DNA of 64,000 nucleotides from CALODL01 sp942492115 (GCA_942492115.1 CALODL010000033.1:496001-560000), one strand, 5' to 3'; numbered from the stretch's first letter, positions 1 through 9,148 are shown. The notes: a model not told the origin generated them from the sequence alone. Numbers and translations: made by a program.

Positions 1-3000
1 TCGAGTGTGAGCAACAACGCGGGCTGCGACGATGGTCTGTTCTGCAACGGAGCCGATTTGTGTGGCGGCGGCACGTGTTCGATCCACACCGGCAACCCCT
101 GTTCCGGTGGAGCCGAATGCTCGGACGTGTGTGACGAAGGCGCCGACAGTTGCGATGTCGCCGCAGGCACGCCGTGTACCGACGACGGCGACGTATGCAC
201 CGACGATGTCTGTGACGGCGCCGGCGCGTGCAGCCATCCGCCCGCCTCCGCGGGCACGCCGTGCATCGACGATGGTGAGGTGTGCACCGACGATGTCTGT
301 GACGGCGCAGGTGCCTGTAGCCATCCGCCCGCCGCGGGTGGTACGCCCTGTGATGACGACGGGAACGAATGCACCTTCGATGAATGCGACGGCGCGGGCG
401 CGTGTGCCCATCCGCCAGTGTCCTCCGGCACCGCCTGTGCCGATGATGGCAACGAATGCACCCTCGACGAGTGCGACGGTGCCGGCAGTTGCACGCATCC
501 CTCCGGCCCTGCCGGAGTCCCGTGTGACGATGGCCTGCCCTGCACCGGCACCGGCGAACCGGGCGTCGGAATCGATGAATGCGATGGCGATGGCAACTGC
601 GTCGGCATGCTCGATCCGTCCTGTGCGGATACGTGCGTCGATGCTGCCGAGGCGTTCGAAGGTGCCAACCTGACCAACAACACCGGGTTCGGAACCGAGA
701 TTCCAACCGTGTCCTGCGCGGTCAATTCCGGCATGGATACATGGTATGTGCACGTGGCCAACTGCTCCGGCCTCTTGCGCGTGACCACGACGGGCAGTGA
801 TTTCGATACGGTGCTGACCGCCTACGACGATTGTGGCGGCGGTGAAATCGCCTGCGACGACGATGGCGGCCCCGGGTTGGCCTCGTCCATCACCATCTCG
901 GTCACCGCCGGCGAGGACTACTTCATGCGGGTGGCCGGTTTCGGCGGCGCCACCGGCAATGTCCAACTCAACATCACCCGGCTCGACACCTGTTTCGTCG
1001 ACGGCGTATGCCACAACGATGGCGCGTCCAACCCGGACAACCCATGCGAGGTGTGCGATGCGGGCGACGATCCAGACGGATGGTCACCCGCGGCACGCGG
1101 CACGGCGTGTGGCAACATGACGCCGGACGATCCGCAGTGCGACAGCCCGGACTCGTGTGACGGCATGGGTGTATGTGAAACCAACCACAAGCCGGCCGGA
1201 ATCGCGTGTGGGGATCCCTCGGACACCGAGTGTGACAATCCCGACACGTGCAACGGCATGGGCTCGTGTGTCGACAATTTCGAAACTCCCGGTTTCGCCT
1301 GCGGCGACCCGACCGATACGGATTGTGACAACCCCGATTCGTGCGACGGCTCGGGCGGCTGCCTGGATAACTTCGAGCCGGCCGCCACGGCTTGCGGCGA
1401 CCCGCTCGACAGCCAGTGCGACAACCCCGATACGTGTGACGGCGGCGGCACCTGTCTCGACAACTTCGAGCCGGGTGGCACGGCGTGTGGTGACCCGACC
1501 GACACGGATTGCGACAATCCGGACTCATGCGACGGCGGAGGTGCTTGTCAGGACAACTTCGAACCCGGAGGCACGGCCTGCGGTGACCCGACCGACACGG
1601 ATTGCGACAACCCGGACACCTGCGACGGCACCGGGTTATGCGAGGACAACTTCGAGTTGCCGGGCACAGCGTGCGGTGATCCGACCATGACCGAATGCGA
1701 CAACCCGGATACGTGCACCCTGGTCGGCACATGTCAGCCAAACTACCAGTTGCCGGGCGTGGCCTGTGGCGATCCGACGAGTACGGAGTGCGACAGCCCC
1801 GACTCGTGCGATGGCAGCGGCGCCTGCCAGGACAATTTTGCCAATGCGGGGACATCGTGCGGTGATCCCACCAATACCGAGTGTGACAATCCGGATACCT
1901 GTGACGGCGTCGGCGATTGCGCAGACAACCTCGAGCCGGGTGGTACGGCGTGTGGTGATCCCCTCGATGACGACTGTACCAACCCGGACAGTTGTGATGG
2001 TCTTGGCGCATGCCTCGACAACCACGAGAGTTCAGGCAGCGCCTGCGGTGATCCTACGGACACGGATTGCAACAATCCTGACACGTGTGATGGCGGCGGG
2101 ACCTGCCTCGATAACTTCGAGAATAACGGGACGGCCTGTGGCGACCCGACGATCAACGATTGCAACGGAGCCGATACCTGTAACGGCAGCGGAATGTGTC
2201 AGGATAATTTCGAGCCGATCGGACTGCCGTGTGGTGATCCAACGAGCACCGATTGCGATGGGCCCGATACATGTGATGGCGGGGGAACCTGTCAGGACAA
2301 CTTCAGTCCGGCAGGCTCGCCCTGCGGCAATCCACTCGATACGGACTGCGACAACCCCGACACGTGTGATGGCGGGGGTGGATGCGACGACAACTTCGAA
2401 CCCGATGGCACGTCATGCGAAGACGGCATGTTCTGCAACGGTATGGAAGAATGCCTGGGCGGCGTGTGCCAGGAGGGTGAAGACCCCTGCGTGGGCGCGG
2501 CCGGTTGTGACGAGGAGAACGACGAATGCCTCGCATGTCAGGACTTCACCGATTGCGGCGACCTGGATATGGACGACGTGTCGGATGACAACTGCATGTG
2601 GTATCAATGCATGGACAACGAGTGCAGTTCGATTCCGCGGCAGTTCGCCGACCTTGGCGGGCCGTTTGGCGAGTGCATGATCGATAACGTGACGGACAAT
2701 AACGATCGATTCCATGCTCTCAACTGCTTTGCCAATGTCGACACCGACGGCAGCGTGCCCTATCCGTGCGAACCGTCGGCCCCGTTCACGATCAACGTGG
2801 ATGCCGGTGGTAAGTTCGGCGCGTGTTGTCCGGACGGCGTGTGCGACAGTAACGATGCGTTCCTGGTGCTGAATGCCTTCGCGGGCTCGACGACGTGCAG
2901 TTGTCCGGACGCGTGTGGCGGTCCGGCGCCCGTCACCGGCCCGGTGGTCACAGAGAAGGCCCGCCTCAGCCTCATTGCCGAGCGTGGCGTCATCCAGGCA

Positions 3001-3429
3001 GGACAGACCATTGAAGTCGACGTGTTCATGGACAGCGCCCTCAAAGATCTGCGTGGCTACCAATTGCACGTCGAGGTCAGCGGCGGCAGCAGCGGTTCGT
3101 TGACCCTCGTCGATATGGCCATCCGCTCGCATCCCAACTATGTCTTCGACGGTCGTGGTGCGTGGGACGCGTTCAACCTCGGGACGGCACAGATGACGGC
3201 GGGACTGGACACGCCAGGGATCGCCACGCCACGTCGTGGTTACCTGGCGACCCTGACCCTCGTAGCCAGCCGCGATGCAGCGGGTACATTTGCCGTCGAC
3301 CTGCTGTATGACGATACGGCGGGCAATTACCGCACGTTCCTCTTCCCGAGCTTGCCGACCGGCAAGATCGCGATCGACAGAACGACCCCCGCGGTGATTC
3401 GGGTCGGAACCTCAGCACTGAAGCGCTGA
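1..3429 (+). CDS. Giant cysteine-rich secreted protein with dockerin-like and cohesin-like C-terminus (5'-truncated)
   Basis: The frame is open to the left window edge, so the N-terminus and any signal peptide are missing. Visible order: short repeats of the form CTDDVCDGAGACSHPPA (about nt 160-530); a PPC-like beta domain (about nt 620-990); fourteen 31-residue repeats with four cysteines each (nt 1108-2415, pattern CGDPTxTxCDNPDTCDGxGxC); a duplicated dockerin-like calcium-binding module (about nt 2540-2930, two PDG/DNxDxNDxFHxLNxF units); and a C-terminal beta-sandwich resembling cohesins (about nt 2960-3390, with VDVFMDSALKDLRGYQLHVE). The last two modules recur together in the protease at 11003-14407. 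Known: dockerin and cohesin folds mediate calcium-dependent protein pairing. Inferred: a surface or matrix protein, heavily disulfide-bonded. No catalytic domain is recognised. A strong terminator follows at 3453-3494, so it ends a transcript. Confidence 0.85.
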   Translation, partial: SSVSNNAGCDDGLFCNGADLCGGGTCSIHTGNPCSGGAECSDVCDEGADSCDVAAGTPCTDDGDVCTDDVCDGAGACSHPPASAGTPCIDDGEVCTDDVCDGAGACSHPPAAGGTPCDDDGNECTFDECDGAGACAHPPVSSGTACADDGNECTLDECDGAGSCTHPSGPAGVPCDDGLPCTGTGEPGVGIDECDGDGNCVGMLDPSCADTCVDAAEAFEGANLTNNTGFGTEIPTVSCAVNSGMDTWYVHVANCSGLLRVTTTGSDFDTVLTAYDDCGGGEIACDDDGGPGLASSITISVTAGEDYFMRVAGFGGATGNVQLNITRLDTCFVDGVCHNDGASNPDNPCEVCDAGDDPDGWSPAARGTACGNMTPDDPQCDSPDSCDGMGVCETNHKPAGIACGDPSDTECDNPDTCNGMGSCVDNFETPGFACGDPTDTDCDNPDSCDGSGGCLDNFEPAATACGDPLDSQCDNPDTCDGGGTCLDNFEPGGTACGDPTDTDCDNPDSCDGGGACQDNFEPGGTACGDPTDTDCDNPDTCDGTGLCEDNFELPGTACGDPTMTECDNPDTCTLVGTCQPNYQLPGVACGDPTSTECDSPDSCDGSGACQDNFANAGTSCGDPTNTECDNPDTCDGVGDCADNLEPGGTACGDPLDDDCTNPDSCDGLGACLDNHESSGSACGDPTDTDCNNPDTCDGGGTCLDNFENNGTACGDPTINDCNGADTCNGSGMCQDNFEPIGLPCGDPTSTDCDGPDTCDGGGTCQDNFSPAGSPCGNPLDTDCDNPDTCDGGGGCDDNFEPDGTSCEDGMFCNGMEECLGGVCQEGEDPCVGAAGCDEENDECLACQDFTDCGDLDMDDVSDDNCMWYQCMDNECSSIPRQFADLGGPFGECMIDNVTDNNDRFHALNCFANVDTDGSVPYPCEPSAPFTINVDAGGKFGACCPDGVCDSNDAFLVLNAFAGSTTCSCPDACGGPAPVTGPVVTEKARLSLIAERGVIQAGQTIEVDVFMDSALKDLRGYQLHVEVSGGSSGSLTLVDMAIRSHPNYVFDGRGAWDAFNLGTAQMTAGLDTPGIATPRRGYLATLTLVASRDAAGTFAVDLLYDDTAGNYRTFLFPSLPTGKIAIDRTTPAVIRVGTSALKR
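1108..2415 (+). repeat. Fourteen tandem 93-bp coding repeats (31 residues, 4 Cys)
   Basis: Each unit starts at a Cys-Gly-Asp-Pro and keeps cysteines at positions 1, 9, 15 and 21, with a DNF motif near position 23. The first unit is two residues longer. Units differ at many third-codon positions, so the array is old or under selection at the protein level rather than freshly amplified. Confidence 0.85.
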
Positions 3430-3452
3430 GTCCACCTCGAACATGAGCTCTC

Positions 3453-3494
3453 ACAGGCCGCCGGCGTGCACCCGCACGTCGGCGGCCTGTTTCG
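3453..3494 (+). terminator. Intrinsic terminator after the truncated cysteine-rich gene
   Basis: The inverted arms ACAGGCCGCCG and CGGCGGCCTGT enclose a second short stem (CGTGC/GCACG) and are followed by TTTCG. The long GC-rich hairpin sits 24 bases after the stop codon. The T tail is short. The remainder of the 344-base gap up to 3773 holds nothing else that I can support. Confidence 0.7.
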
Positions 3495-3773
3495 TATCCG
3501 GGGGGGATCGGATACCCCGTCGAAACTGTGATGTGATCCAATAATTACGCCCCGAATTGCTGTGCCCGCCGCAAGAAGCCCAACGAGGCCTTACTGGCAC
3601 AGGAGTTACGGAACCGGCCCATTAGAGCGACCTGTGAGTTCCTTCTCCTGTTGCAAACCCCGAAGGGCATTCCTATCATCAATACATCCATGTGAATTGC
3701 ATTCCGACACCCACTGCCAAGTGTCGGCCATGACAGGGTTTGAGGGGAAAAGACCCGCCTTTGGGGACCATCC

Positions 3774-6700
3774 ATGACTGCTCTGCGCCTTGCTGCACTC
3801 GCTGCGTCGTCGTTGTTGATCATCTCTGCGCACGCGACAGGTGAAGATGCTGTTGCCCTGCGAACCTACGATGCAGTCGGTGGACAGATGGTCGTTCACG
3901 TGCCCAAGAGCGCCCGTCCGACGCAGGTGATCACGGTGATTCCCGACGGTGTCCAGGTGCAGTATGGCGCAGGCGAAGTCCGACTGCTGCCGAACGGTGA
4001 CTTCTTCTTGCAGCAGGCCGTTGAGGTCTTCGAGCGCTCCGCGATGAACGATGCCGTCTTGCGCATCGACGAGGCGGGCAACCTGGCGTTGGTATCTGCC
4101 TCCACTGCGACCGTGCTGTACACGATCCAGGGCGTCGACGTCGACGTCGAAATCAACCACCGCCGTGCAGTCCTGCGCATGAGCGGACGCATGCATGCAC
4201 TCGCAGACGATTCCACCCAGCGCGGTGTAGTCGGTGAGCTGACCCTGTCATCCGAGCTCGAGCTCAACGCGCTCCATCTGATCGAAGATGGCGTTATGAC
4301 TGCAACGACGGTGCCACCTCTACGCCAGGCGCAGGGCAACACCTCGTCGGGCCCCGATGTCATCGTCGGCAGCCTGCCGCTGGTGGCCCAGTTTGGTCGA
4401 ACGGGCGCCGTCGGCGCCGGCATGGTCGGACTAGCGGTCAGCACCACCTCGTGCAACAAAGGCAATGCATCGCTGCACTGGTTCCCTCTTCCAAACACTG
4501 ATCACCCGTTGATCGCCATGAACCTCTATCGCATGGACGTGGTCGATGGTGTACAGCGCTTCGAGCAGATTGGGTGGTCGTGGCTCAAGCACGGCTTCAC
4601 TGCTCTGCAACAGAACACTTGCGATTTTGGATGTGTCAGCAGTGGATCCGGCGTATTGCTTGGCCCCGGCTGTTCCGATCCCTACAGCGCCAGCTTGAAC
4701 GGCACTCAATGCGGGCTCGGTTCCCGCGCCGTGGTCAACCCGTACACCGGTGCGATCCCGGAAGGCAGCATGCTCGACGGCGGCCCATGCCAGGGGCAGA
4801 ACTATCCGTCGCGCGATCACCGTAACCATACGCACGGCAACACGACGATCGCCCATCGTCTGCAGGTGTTCGACGTTGATCTCGATCCCACACTGAACCC
4901 GCAGGCGCGGTATTTTGCCGAAGGGCAGTATATTTCGGCACACGAATTCAACGATGCGTTGTCCTTCGACAATCAGAACATGCACAATAACGTCAGCCAC
5001 CGTGAAGTCGCGATTACGAACTTCACTGCCGAAGGCGTGTTCACGTTCGGCAACATCGGCACGACCGACCGTGAGGAACCGGCAGCAGACAAGTGGTCGG
5101 GGGCGATCAAGCGGCTGATCGAGCCCGAACCAGGCGTCGACGGGCAGGCGTTTCTGTATTACGAAGTGACCCCACTGGACGCTGGACAGTGGCACTATGA
5201 GTACGCGCTGTACAACATGAACCTCGACCGCTCGATCGGTCTGTTCAGCGTGCCCCTCGGTGCGGGTGTTGACCCCGTCATGACCGGCTTCCATGCCCCC
5301 CGAAACCACGACGACATCGGGGTCGATGCCAGCGAGGAGTTTTCCAACGACCCATGGGATGTGACCATTGATACGTCCATCACGTGGTCAACCGCCTCGT
5401 TCGACGAGGATCCCCAGGCCAACGCCGTCCGTTTCGGAACCCTGTACAACTTCCGTTTCATTGCCAAGAGTCCTCCGCACAATGTGCAGGCGCTTGTGGG
5501 GTTCTTCAAGGACGGTTCGTCGATAGAAGTCCCGACGGTCGGCCCCAGCCCCATCAAACCCTCGGTGTGCGGAGACGGTATCACCGAACAGAAAGAAGAG
5601 TGCGACCCGCCCGACGGCGTCAGTTGTGATGAAGATTGCACATGGATCTGCGGCGATGGCATTGTCCAGGACGGCGAACAGTGCGATCCACCTGACGGCG
5701 AGAACTGCGGTCCCGAATGCCAATGGATTTGCGGCGACGGCCTCCTCCAGGACGGTGAAGAATGTGATCCGCCCAATGGCATCGACTGTGGCGATGACTG
5801 CCAGCGTATCCCGTTTTGCGGTAACGAGTTCGTAGACAAGGGCGAGGACTGCGACCCGCCCGATGGCGTGACCTGTGATGAATCGTGTCTGCGCATTCCA
5901 GTGTGTGGTGACGGCATTCAGGACGACGACGCGGGCGAACAGTGTGACGACGGCAACACCGCACCGGGGGATGGCTGTGACGAGAACTGCCAGAACGAAT
6001 TCAACGATGACTGCGTGAATGCCTGGCGCATCCAGGAAGGCACGTTATTCTTCAGTACGAGCGGCGCGACGACCGACGGCCCCGCCCATCCGGAATGCGA
6101 GCAGTCGAGCGACGGCGGCCAGACGTTCAATGATATCTGGTATGTGTATTCCCCTGAGTGCAGTGGCCAACTGGTTGTGTCCACGTGCGATTCTGCGTTG
6201 TACAACACCGATCTCGTGCTGTATGAGGGAACGGACTGCGACAATCTCGAGAAGCTGGCGTGCAACGACAATGCCATCCTGTGCGGGGTGACCTCGGCGC
6301 TGGCGGCCGACGTCGTTGCCGGTCGGGACTACCTCATTCGCGTAGGCGGCTGGAACATCGGTGACTCCGGCGTCGGCGAGGTCAGCCTGGTCAACGACGG
6401 CATTCCGTGCACCATCGTGAATATCGTCGATAGCTTCCCTCCTGCGGACGCCATCGACGCACGCCAGCCAAGTGCTATCGACGGCGGGAATCCGATCGGT
6501 TGGACAACGATCGAGCTGACCTTTGATGGGGAGGCCTCCAGCGTCATTGCCGCCGATTTCGATGTACTCATCGACCCACCGAAAGCCGGTCAACCTGCCG
6601 TTGCCGACATTCAGACCAACGGCGACATCGTTCGCGTCATCCTGGACAGCCCCATCCCCGCAGGCGCCTGGACGACTCTGTGGCACAGTCCCAGCGCCAC

Positions 6701-6932
6701 GGGTGTCCGTATCGGCTCCCTGCCCGGCGACGTCAACGGCAACGGCGTATCCAACCCTCAGGACATCCTTGCACTCGTCGATCATCTCAATGGCGTCAGT
6801 AACCTGCCCGAGTACTCGACGGACCTCAATCGTTCCAATCTCACGGAGGCCGGTGACATTCTGCGGCTCGTCGATGTGTTGAACGGTGCCGGCGCCTTCG
6901 ACACCTGGAACGGTCGGAGCCTGCCCGACTAG
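3774..6932 (+). CDS. Secreted multidomain protein with Myxococcus-type cysteine repeats, PPC-like domain and type I dockerin
   Basis: Starts with a clear signal peptide (MTALRLAALAASSLLIISAHA). Residues about 25-590 form a large domain I do not recognise; it includes a His-rich stretch (SRDHRNHTHGNTTIAHR) and ends in a beta-rich part. Residues about 598-742 are cysteine repeats of the CGDGxxxxxEECDPPDG kind, closing with a DUF4215-like unit (QCDDGNTAPGDGCDENC). Residues 743-880 look like a PPC-type beta domain similar to the one in the upstream protein. Residues about 983-1045 form a type I dockerin with two calcium loops (GDVNGNGVSNPQD and TDLNRSNLTEAGD). Inferred role: extracellular or surface-bound protein that docks through calcium. 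The N-terminal domain could be enzymatic but shows no motif I can name. The start follows a GGGGA stretch eight bases upstream. Confidence 0.85.
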   Translation: MTALRLAALAASSLLIISAHATGEDAVALRTYDAVGGQMVVHVPKSARPTQVITVIPDGVQVQYGAGEVRLLPNGDFFLQQAVEVFERSAMNDAVLRIDEAGNLALVSASTATVLYTIQGVDVDVEINHRRAVLRMSGRMHALADDSTQRGVVGELTLSSELELNALHLIEDGVMTATTVPPLRQAQGNTSSGPDVIVGSLPLVAQFGRTGAVGAGMVGLAVSTTSCNKGNASLHWFPLPNTDHPLIAMNLYRMDVVDGVQRFEQIGWSWLKHGFTALQQNTCDFGCVSSGSGVLLGPGCSDPYSASLNGTQCGLGSRAVVNPYTGAIPEGSMLDGGPCQGQNYPSRDHRNHTHGNTTIAHRLQVFDVDLDPTLNPQARYFAEGQYISAHEFNDALSFDNQNMHNNVSHREVAITNFTAEGVFTFGNIGTTDREEPAADKWSGAIKRLIEPEPGVDGQAFLYYEVTPLDAGQWHYEYALYNMNLDRSIGLFSVPLGAGVDPVMTGFHAPRNHDDIGVDASEEFSNDPWDVTIDTSITWSTASFDEDPQANAVRFGTLYNFRFIAKSPPHNVQALVGFFKDGSSIEVPTVGPSPIKPSVCGDGITEQKEECDPPDGVSCDEDCTWICGDGIVQDGEQCDPPDGENCGPECQWICGDGLLQDGEECDPPNGIDCGDDCQRIPFCGNEFVDKGEDCDPPDGVTCDESCLRIPVCGDGIQDDDAGEQCDDGNTAPGDGCDENCQNEFNDDCVNAWRIQEGTLFFSTSGATTDGPAHPECEQSSDGGQTFNDIWYVYSPECSGQLVVSTCDSALYNTDLVLYEGTDCDNLEKLACNDNAILCGVTSALAADVVAGRDYLIRVGGWNIGDSGVGEVSLVNDGIPCTIVNIVDSFPPADAIDARQPSAIDGGNPIGWTTIELTFDGEASSVIAADFDVLIDPPKAGQPAVADIQTNGDIVRVILDSPIPAGAWTTLWHSPSATGVRIGSLPGDVNGNGVSNPQDILALVDHLNGVSNLPEYSTDLNRSNLTEAGDILRLVDVLNGAGAFDTWNGRSLPD

Positions 6933-6977
6933 CCGGTCCGTGGGTCCGTGCGGCTCAGCTGAAGAGGCATGAACAAA

Positions 6978-7117
6978 GGTTCTTCACGACATTCCGGGAT
7001 GGGCCTGCGCACACGATCCTTGTTGACGCATGCGTGACGGAGGGTTCGAGGACTGCGGTCAAGGATTCGAGCCCGCAGTCGGGGATGACATCCGGTCCCG
7101 CACATCCGTGAAGAACA
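6978..7117. repeat. MITE-like palindromic repeat, copy 1 (140 bp)
   Basis: The element begins with GGTTCTTCACG and ends with CGTGAAGAACA, giving near-perfect terminal inverted repeats of about 22-25 bp. The left end (TTCCGGGATGGGCCTGC) and right end (GGTCCCGCA then ATCCGTGAAGAAC) match a shorter copy at 25814-25889. The middle about 65 bp is absent from the other copy. It carries no gene and abuts a transcription terminator. Confidence 0.65.
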
Positions 7118-7155
7118 TAAAAAAACAGCAGAGCTCCATGAGCCCTGCTGCTTTT
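7115..7155 (-). terminator. Intrinsic terminator of the small gene at 7178-7459
   Basis: A 10-bp stem (7127-7136 with 7140-7149) closes a three-base loop. On the minus strand all ten positions pair, one as G-U; on the plus strand that position is an A-C mismatch, which argues for minus-strand use. Seven T follow on the minus strand. A weaker T run on the other side may also stop plus-strand transcripts. Confidence 0.8.
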
Positions 7156-7177
7156 TGTGGAGAGCTTCTGGTGGGGA

Positions 7178-7459
7178 TCAGAAGTTCACATTGATATCCC
7201 AGTTGCAGCACAACATGCGTGCCTTCGTGACGGGGATATACGGGTTCTCACTGATCTTGGTCACGAACAGCTGTTCCTGACCAATCACGTGAACCAGCGG
7301 CGAACGGCCGGCGGCAACTCCGTCCTCAGGGACGCGCAGCAGGTGACCACTCCAATTACACACGTAGCAACCCGGATCCGAGATACCCTCGAACGGGACG
7401 GTGGTGCCACAGGTGGTCTGATTCTGTGCGTTGGAAGTGCTTTGGGTCCTGGGGTTCAT
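7178..7459 (-). CDS. Small cysteine-containing protein of unknown function
   Basis: 93 residues, not recognised. Evidence that it is real: an AGGAGA ribosome-binding site lies about nine bases before the ATG, and a strong intrinsic terminator lies directly after the stop. The protein has four cysteines in the second part arranged as CYVC near residue 31 and an adjacent CC near the C-terminus (MLCCNWDINVNF), plus one near residue 17. There is no signal peptide or membrane segment. The polar N-terminal 20 residues (Ser/Thr/Gln-rich) look unstructured. It is transcribed away from the prepilin-like gene at 7633. Possible roles include a metal-binding small protein or a secreted peptide precursor; neither can be shown from the sequence. 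Confidence 0.65.
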   Translation of the reverse strand: MNPRTQSTSNAQNQTTCGTTVPFEGISDPGCYVCNWSGHLLRVPEDGVAAGRSPLVHVIGQEQLFVTKISENPYIPVTKARMLCCNWDINVNF

Positions 7460-7632
7460 CGCTAAATCTCCTATCGATCTGAATGATCGCTGCCATGGTT
7501 TTGCAGCCGACGTTGACTACTTTGTGGGGTCTTCCCTACCATGACATCAGCGATATCGGTCGCTCCCAATGCTGGCCTGCAGCCATTCGATGGACTTTCC
7601 GAGAGAAGTTTTCTTGAGGAATTCTCTGCGCC

Positions 7633-8706
7633 GTGATGGTGGGTGGCCGTCTAGATCCACAGATGAACCGTCGGGATCCGCGACAACATGGCCTGACCCT
7701 CGTCGAGGTCCTCGTTGGCCTGGCGATCGCCGGAACAGTGCTGGCCATGGCCGTACCGGGACTGCATATGGCCCGCAAGGCCGCTCGGATGTCAGTGTGC
7801 GCGACCCGCCTCCGTGAACTGGGGCGCGCCTCGATCACCTACACGCTGCTGTTCGACGGGTGGCTTGCCGGAGCACCCGGGACCACGGGCCGCGCCCTGC
7901 TGTCCGCAGGGCCGCCATTGGCCACCGACATTCTCACTGATGCCACCCAGGTCTGGGACTGGTCCGGTCCTGTTCACCGTCATGGTTGGGGGCTGCGGTC
8001 CAATGCCACGAGCCGGCCCGCGCGCATACTCGAACTGCGCCAGGGACCACTCAAATGCCCGAGCAACGACGCACTGTCTCTGGTCCACCCCCCGCCGGCG
8101 CTGGAGTCAGGGTGGCCCGGGGTCATCCCCTCGGCAAGCTACGCGACAATTCGTGAGTTCCTGTACTTCGGCAAGCAAGGCAACACTGACGATCGAATCC
8201 GCCTTCCCTTCTGGTGGAACATCCGGACCCCAGCGTCCTACCTTCCTCGCGTCACCGGGCTGGCCCGGCCCGCGACCAAGGCATGGCTGGGCGAAGGCGT
8301 ACCCTATTGGCCGGCTGAAGGCCCGCAGGATACTCCGATCGGTATCCAGGCGCGTTACGGCGGCGCTGGATCGTCGGCCGGTGCGTCGAGTTCCTTTGCC
8401 CGCGCTTACCCCAACAACATCGACCGCACCGATTCCGCGGGGCTGCCTCAGGATCCGCAACGTGATGACCACGCGTACCGTCACCGACTGAGCGGGACAA
8501 CGTCGGCCATGAACGTGCTACTCTTCGATGGGCACGTGCGGGCCGTGGCCCGCCGCGATGCCCTGCTGTCCGTTGACCTGTGGTACCCGTCGGGCTCCGT
8601 GGTGAAGTTGCGCGAATTCGAGAACGGGCCCTTTCCCAAGCCGGCCGTCGCCCGGGCCATCATGCAACGCGGGACATCCGATGGTGTGTTCTTCACAATT
8701 CACTGA
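7633..8706 (+). CDS. Prepilin-type protein (type II secretion/pilin-like, planctomycete LFDGHV family)
   Basis: The N-terminus has the class III signal: a short basic leader (RRDPRQHG) followed by LTLVEVLVGLAIAGTVLAM, that is, cleavage after Gly and a methylated hydrophobic helix with Glu at +5. The C-terminal part carries the motif NVLLFDGHVRAV near residue 296, typical of the large family of planctomycete prepilin-like proteins with the H-x9-DG tail. Processing by a prepilin peptidase and export through a type II or pilus-like machine are expected from the family; the substrate or role is unknown. Start choice is uncertain: GTG 7633 and ATG 7636 lie 13-16 bases after a GAGG, while ATG 7663 would give a canonical nine-residue leader. 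The following gene overlaps its 3' end by 26 bases. Confidence 0.85.
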   Translation: MMVGGRLDPQMNRRDPRQHGLTLVEVLVGLAIAGTVLAMAVPGLHMARKAARMSVCATRLRELGRASITYTLLFDGWLAGAPGTTGRALLSAGPPLATDILTDATQVWDWSGPVHRHGWGLRSNATSRPARILELRQGPLKCPSNDALSLVHPPPALESGWPGVIPSASYATIREFLYFGKQGNTDDRIRLPFWWNIRTPASYLPRVTGLARPATKAWLGEGVPYWPAEGPQDTPIGIQARYGGAGSSAGASSSFARAYPNNIDRTDSAGLPQDPQRDDHAYRHRLSGTTSAMNVLLFDGHVRAVARRDALLSVDLWYPSGSVVKLREFENGPFPKPAVARAIMQRGTSDGVFFTIH

Positions 8707-9148
8707 ACGCAACGTGGTTCGCATGATGCTCGCCCTGATGAGTGCGGTGGTGCTCGCCTGCGCGATATGGGCCGGCGTGCTGAGGAGCACGACGCAGCGC
8801 ATCGCCGGCGTCAAGGTGCTGGATATGGAATCGGGCGTTCAGGCTGTCGTTGATCTTGACAGATCTTTTGACGGCTGGCCCATTGCCCTGGCCGGCAGTG
8901 CGCGACGCAGCGGTTATCCGGCTGAAGTGTGCATGTGGAACGATTGTGCGGCGCGTGGAGGAACCTGGGTGGTGCTGAATGAAGTCGTTGGTCGCAGTGG
9001 GCCGACGCGCTGCCCGCGGTGCGGCCAACGCGTCGTCGCCCATAACCCGCGACCAGGGGTTGAATCTGACGAGCAACCTACGCCGACTTTCGAGCCGCAT
9101 CATCGACGGGCACGGCAGCCCCTGCGGAATCGCGGCGACCGACGATGA
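8681..9148 (+). CDS. Membrane-anchored small protein with a CxxC zinc-ribbon-like motif
   Basis: Overlaps the preceding prepilin-like gene by 26 bases, suggesting translational coupling. If initiated at the in-frame ATG at 8723, the protein opens with a membrane segment (MMLALMSAVVLACAIWAGVL). A soluble region follows with two cysteine pairs, CMWNDC and CPRCG, that could bind a metal ion. The last about 23 residues run antisense across the 3' end of lpxI and are basic and low in complexity, so the reading frame may be read further than function requires. I do not recognise the family. It may be a partner of the prepilin-like protein. Start is uncertain because no clear ribosome-binding site is present. 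Confidence 0.55.
   Translation: MVCSSQFTERNVVRMMLALMSAVVLACAIWAGVLRSTTQRIAGVKVLDMESGVQAVVDLDRSFDGWPIALAGSARRSGYPAEVCMWNDCAARGGTWVVLNEVVGRSGPTRCPRCGQRVVAHNPRPGVESDEQPTPTFEPHHRRARQPLRNRGDRR

Noticed and set aside
1108..2415. Regular 93-bp spacing that resembles a direct-repeat or CRISPR array
   Set aside because: Units are in frame with conserved cysteines, the unit length is too long, and there are no short identical repeats separated by unique spacers.
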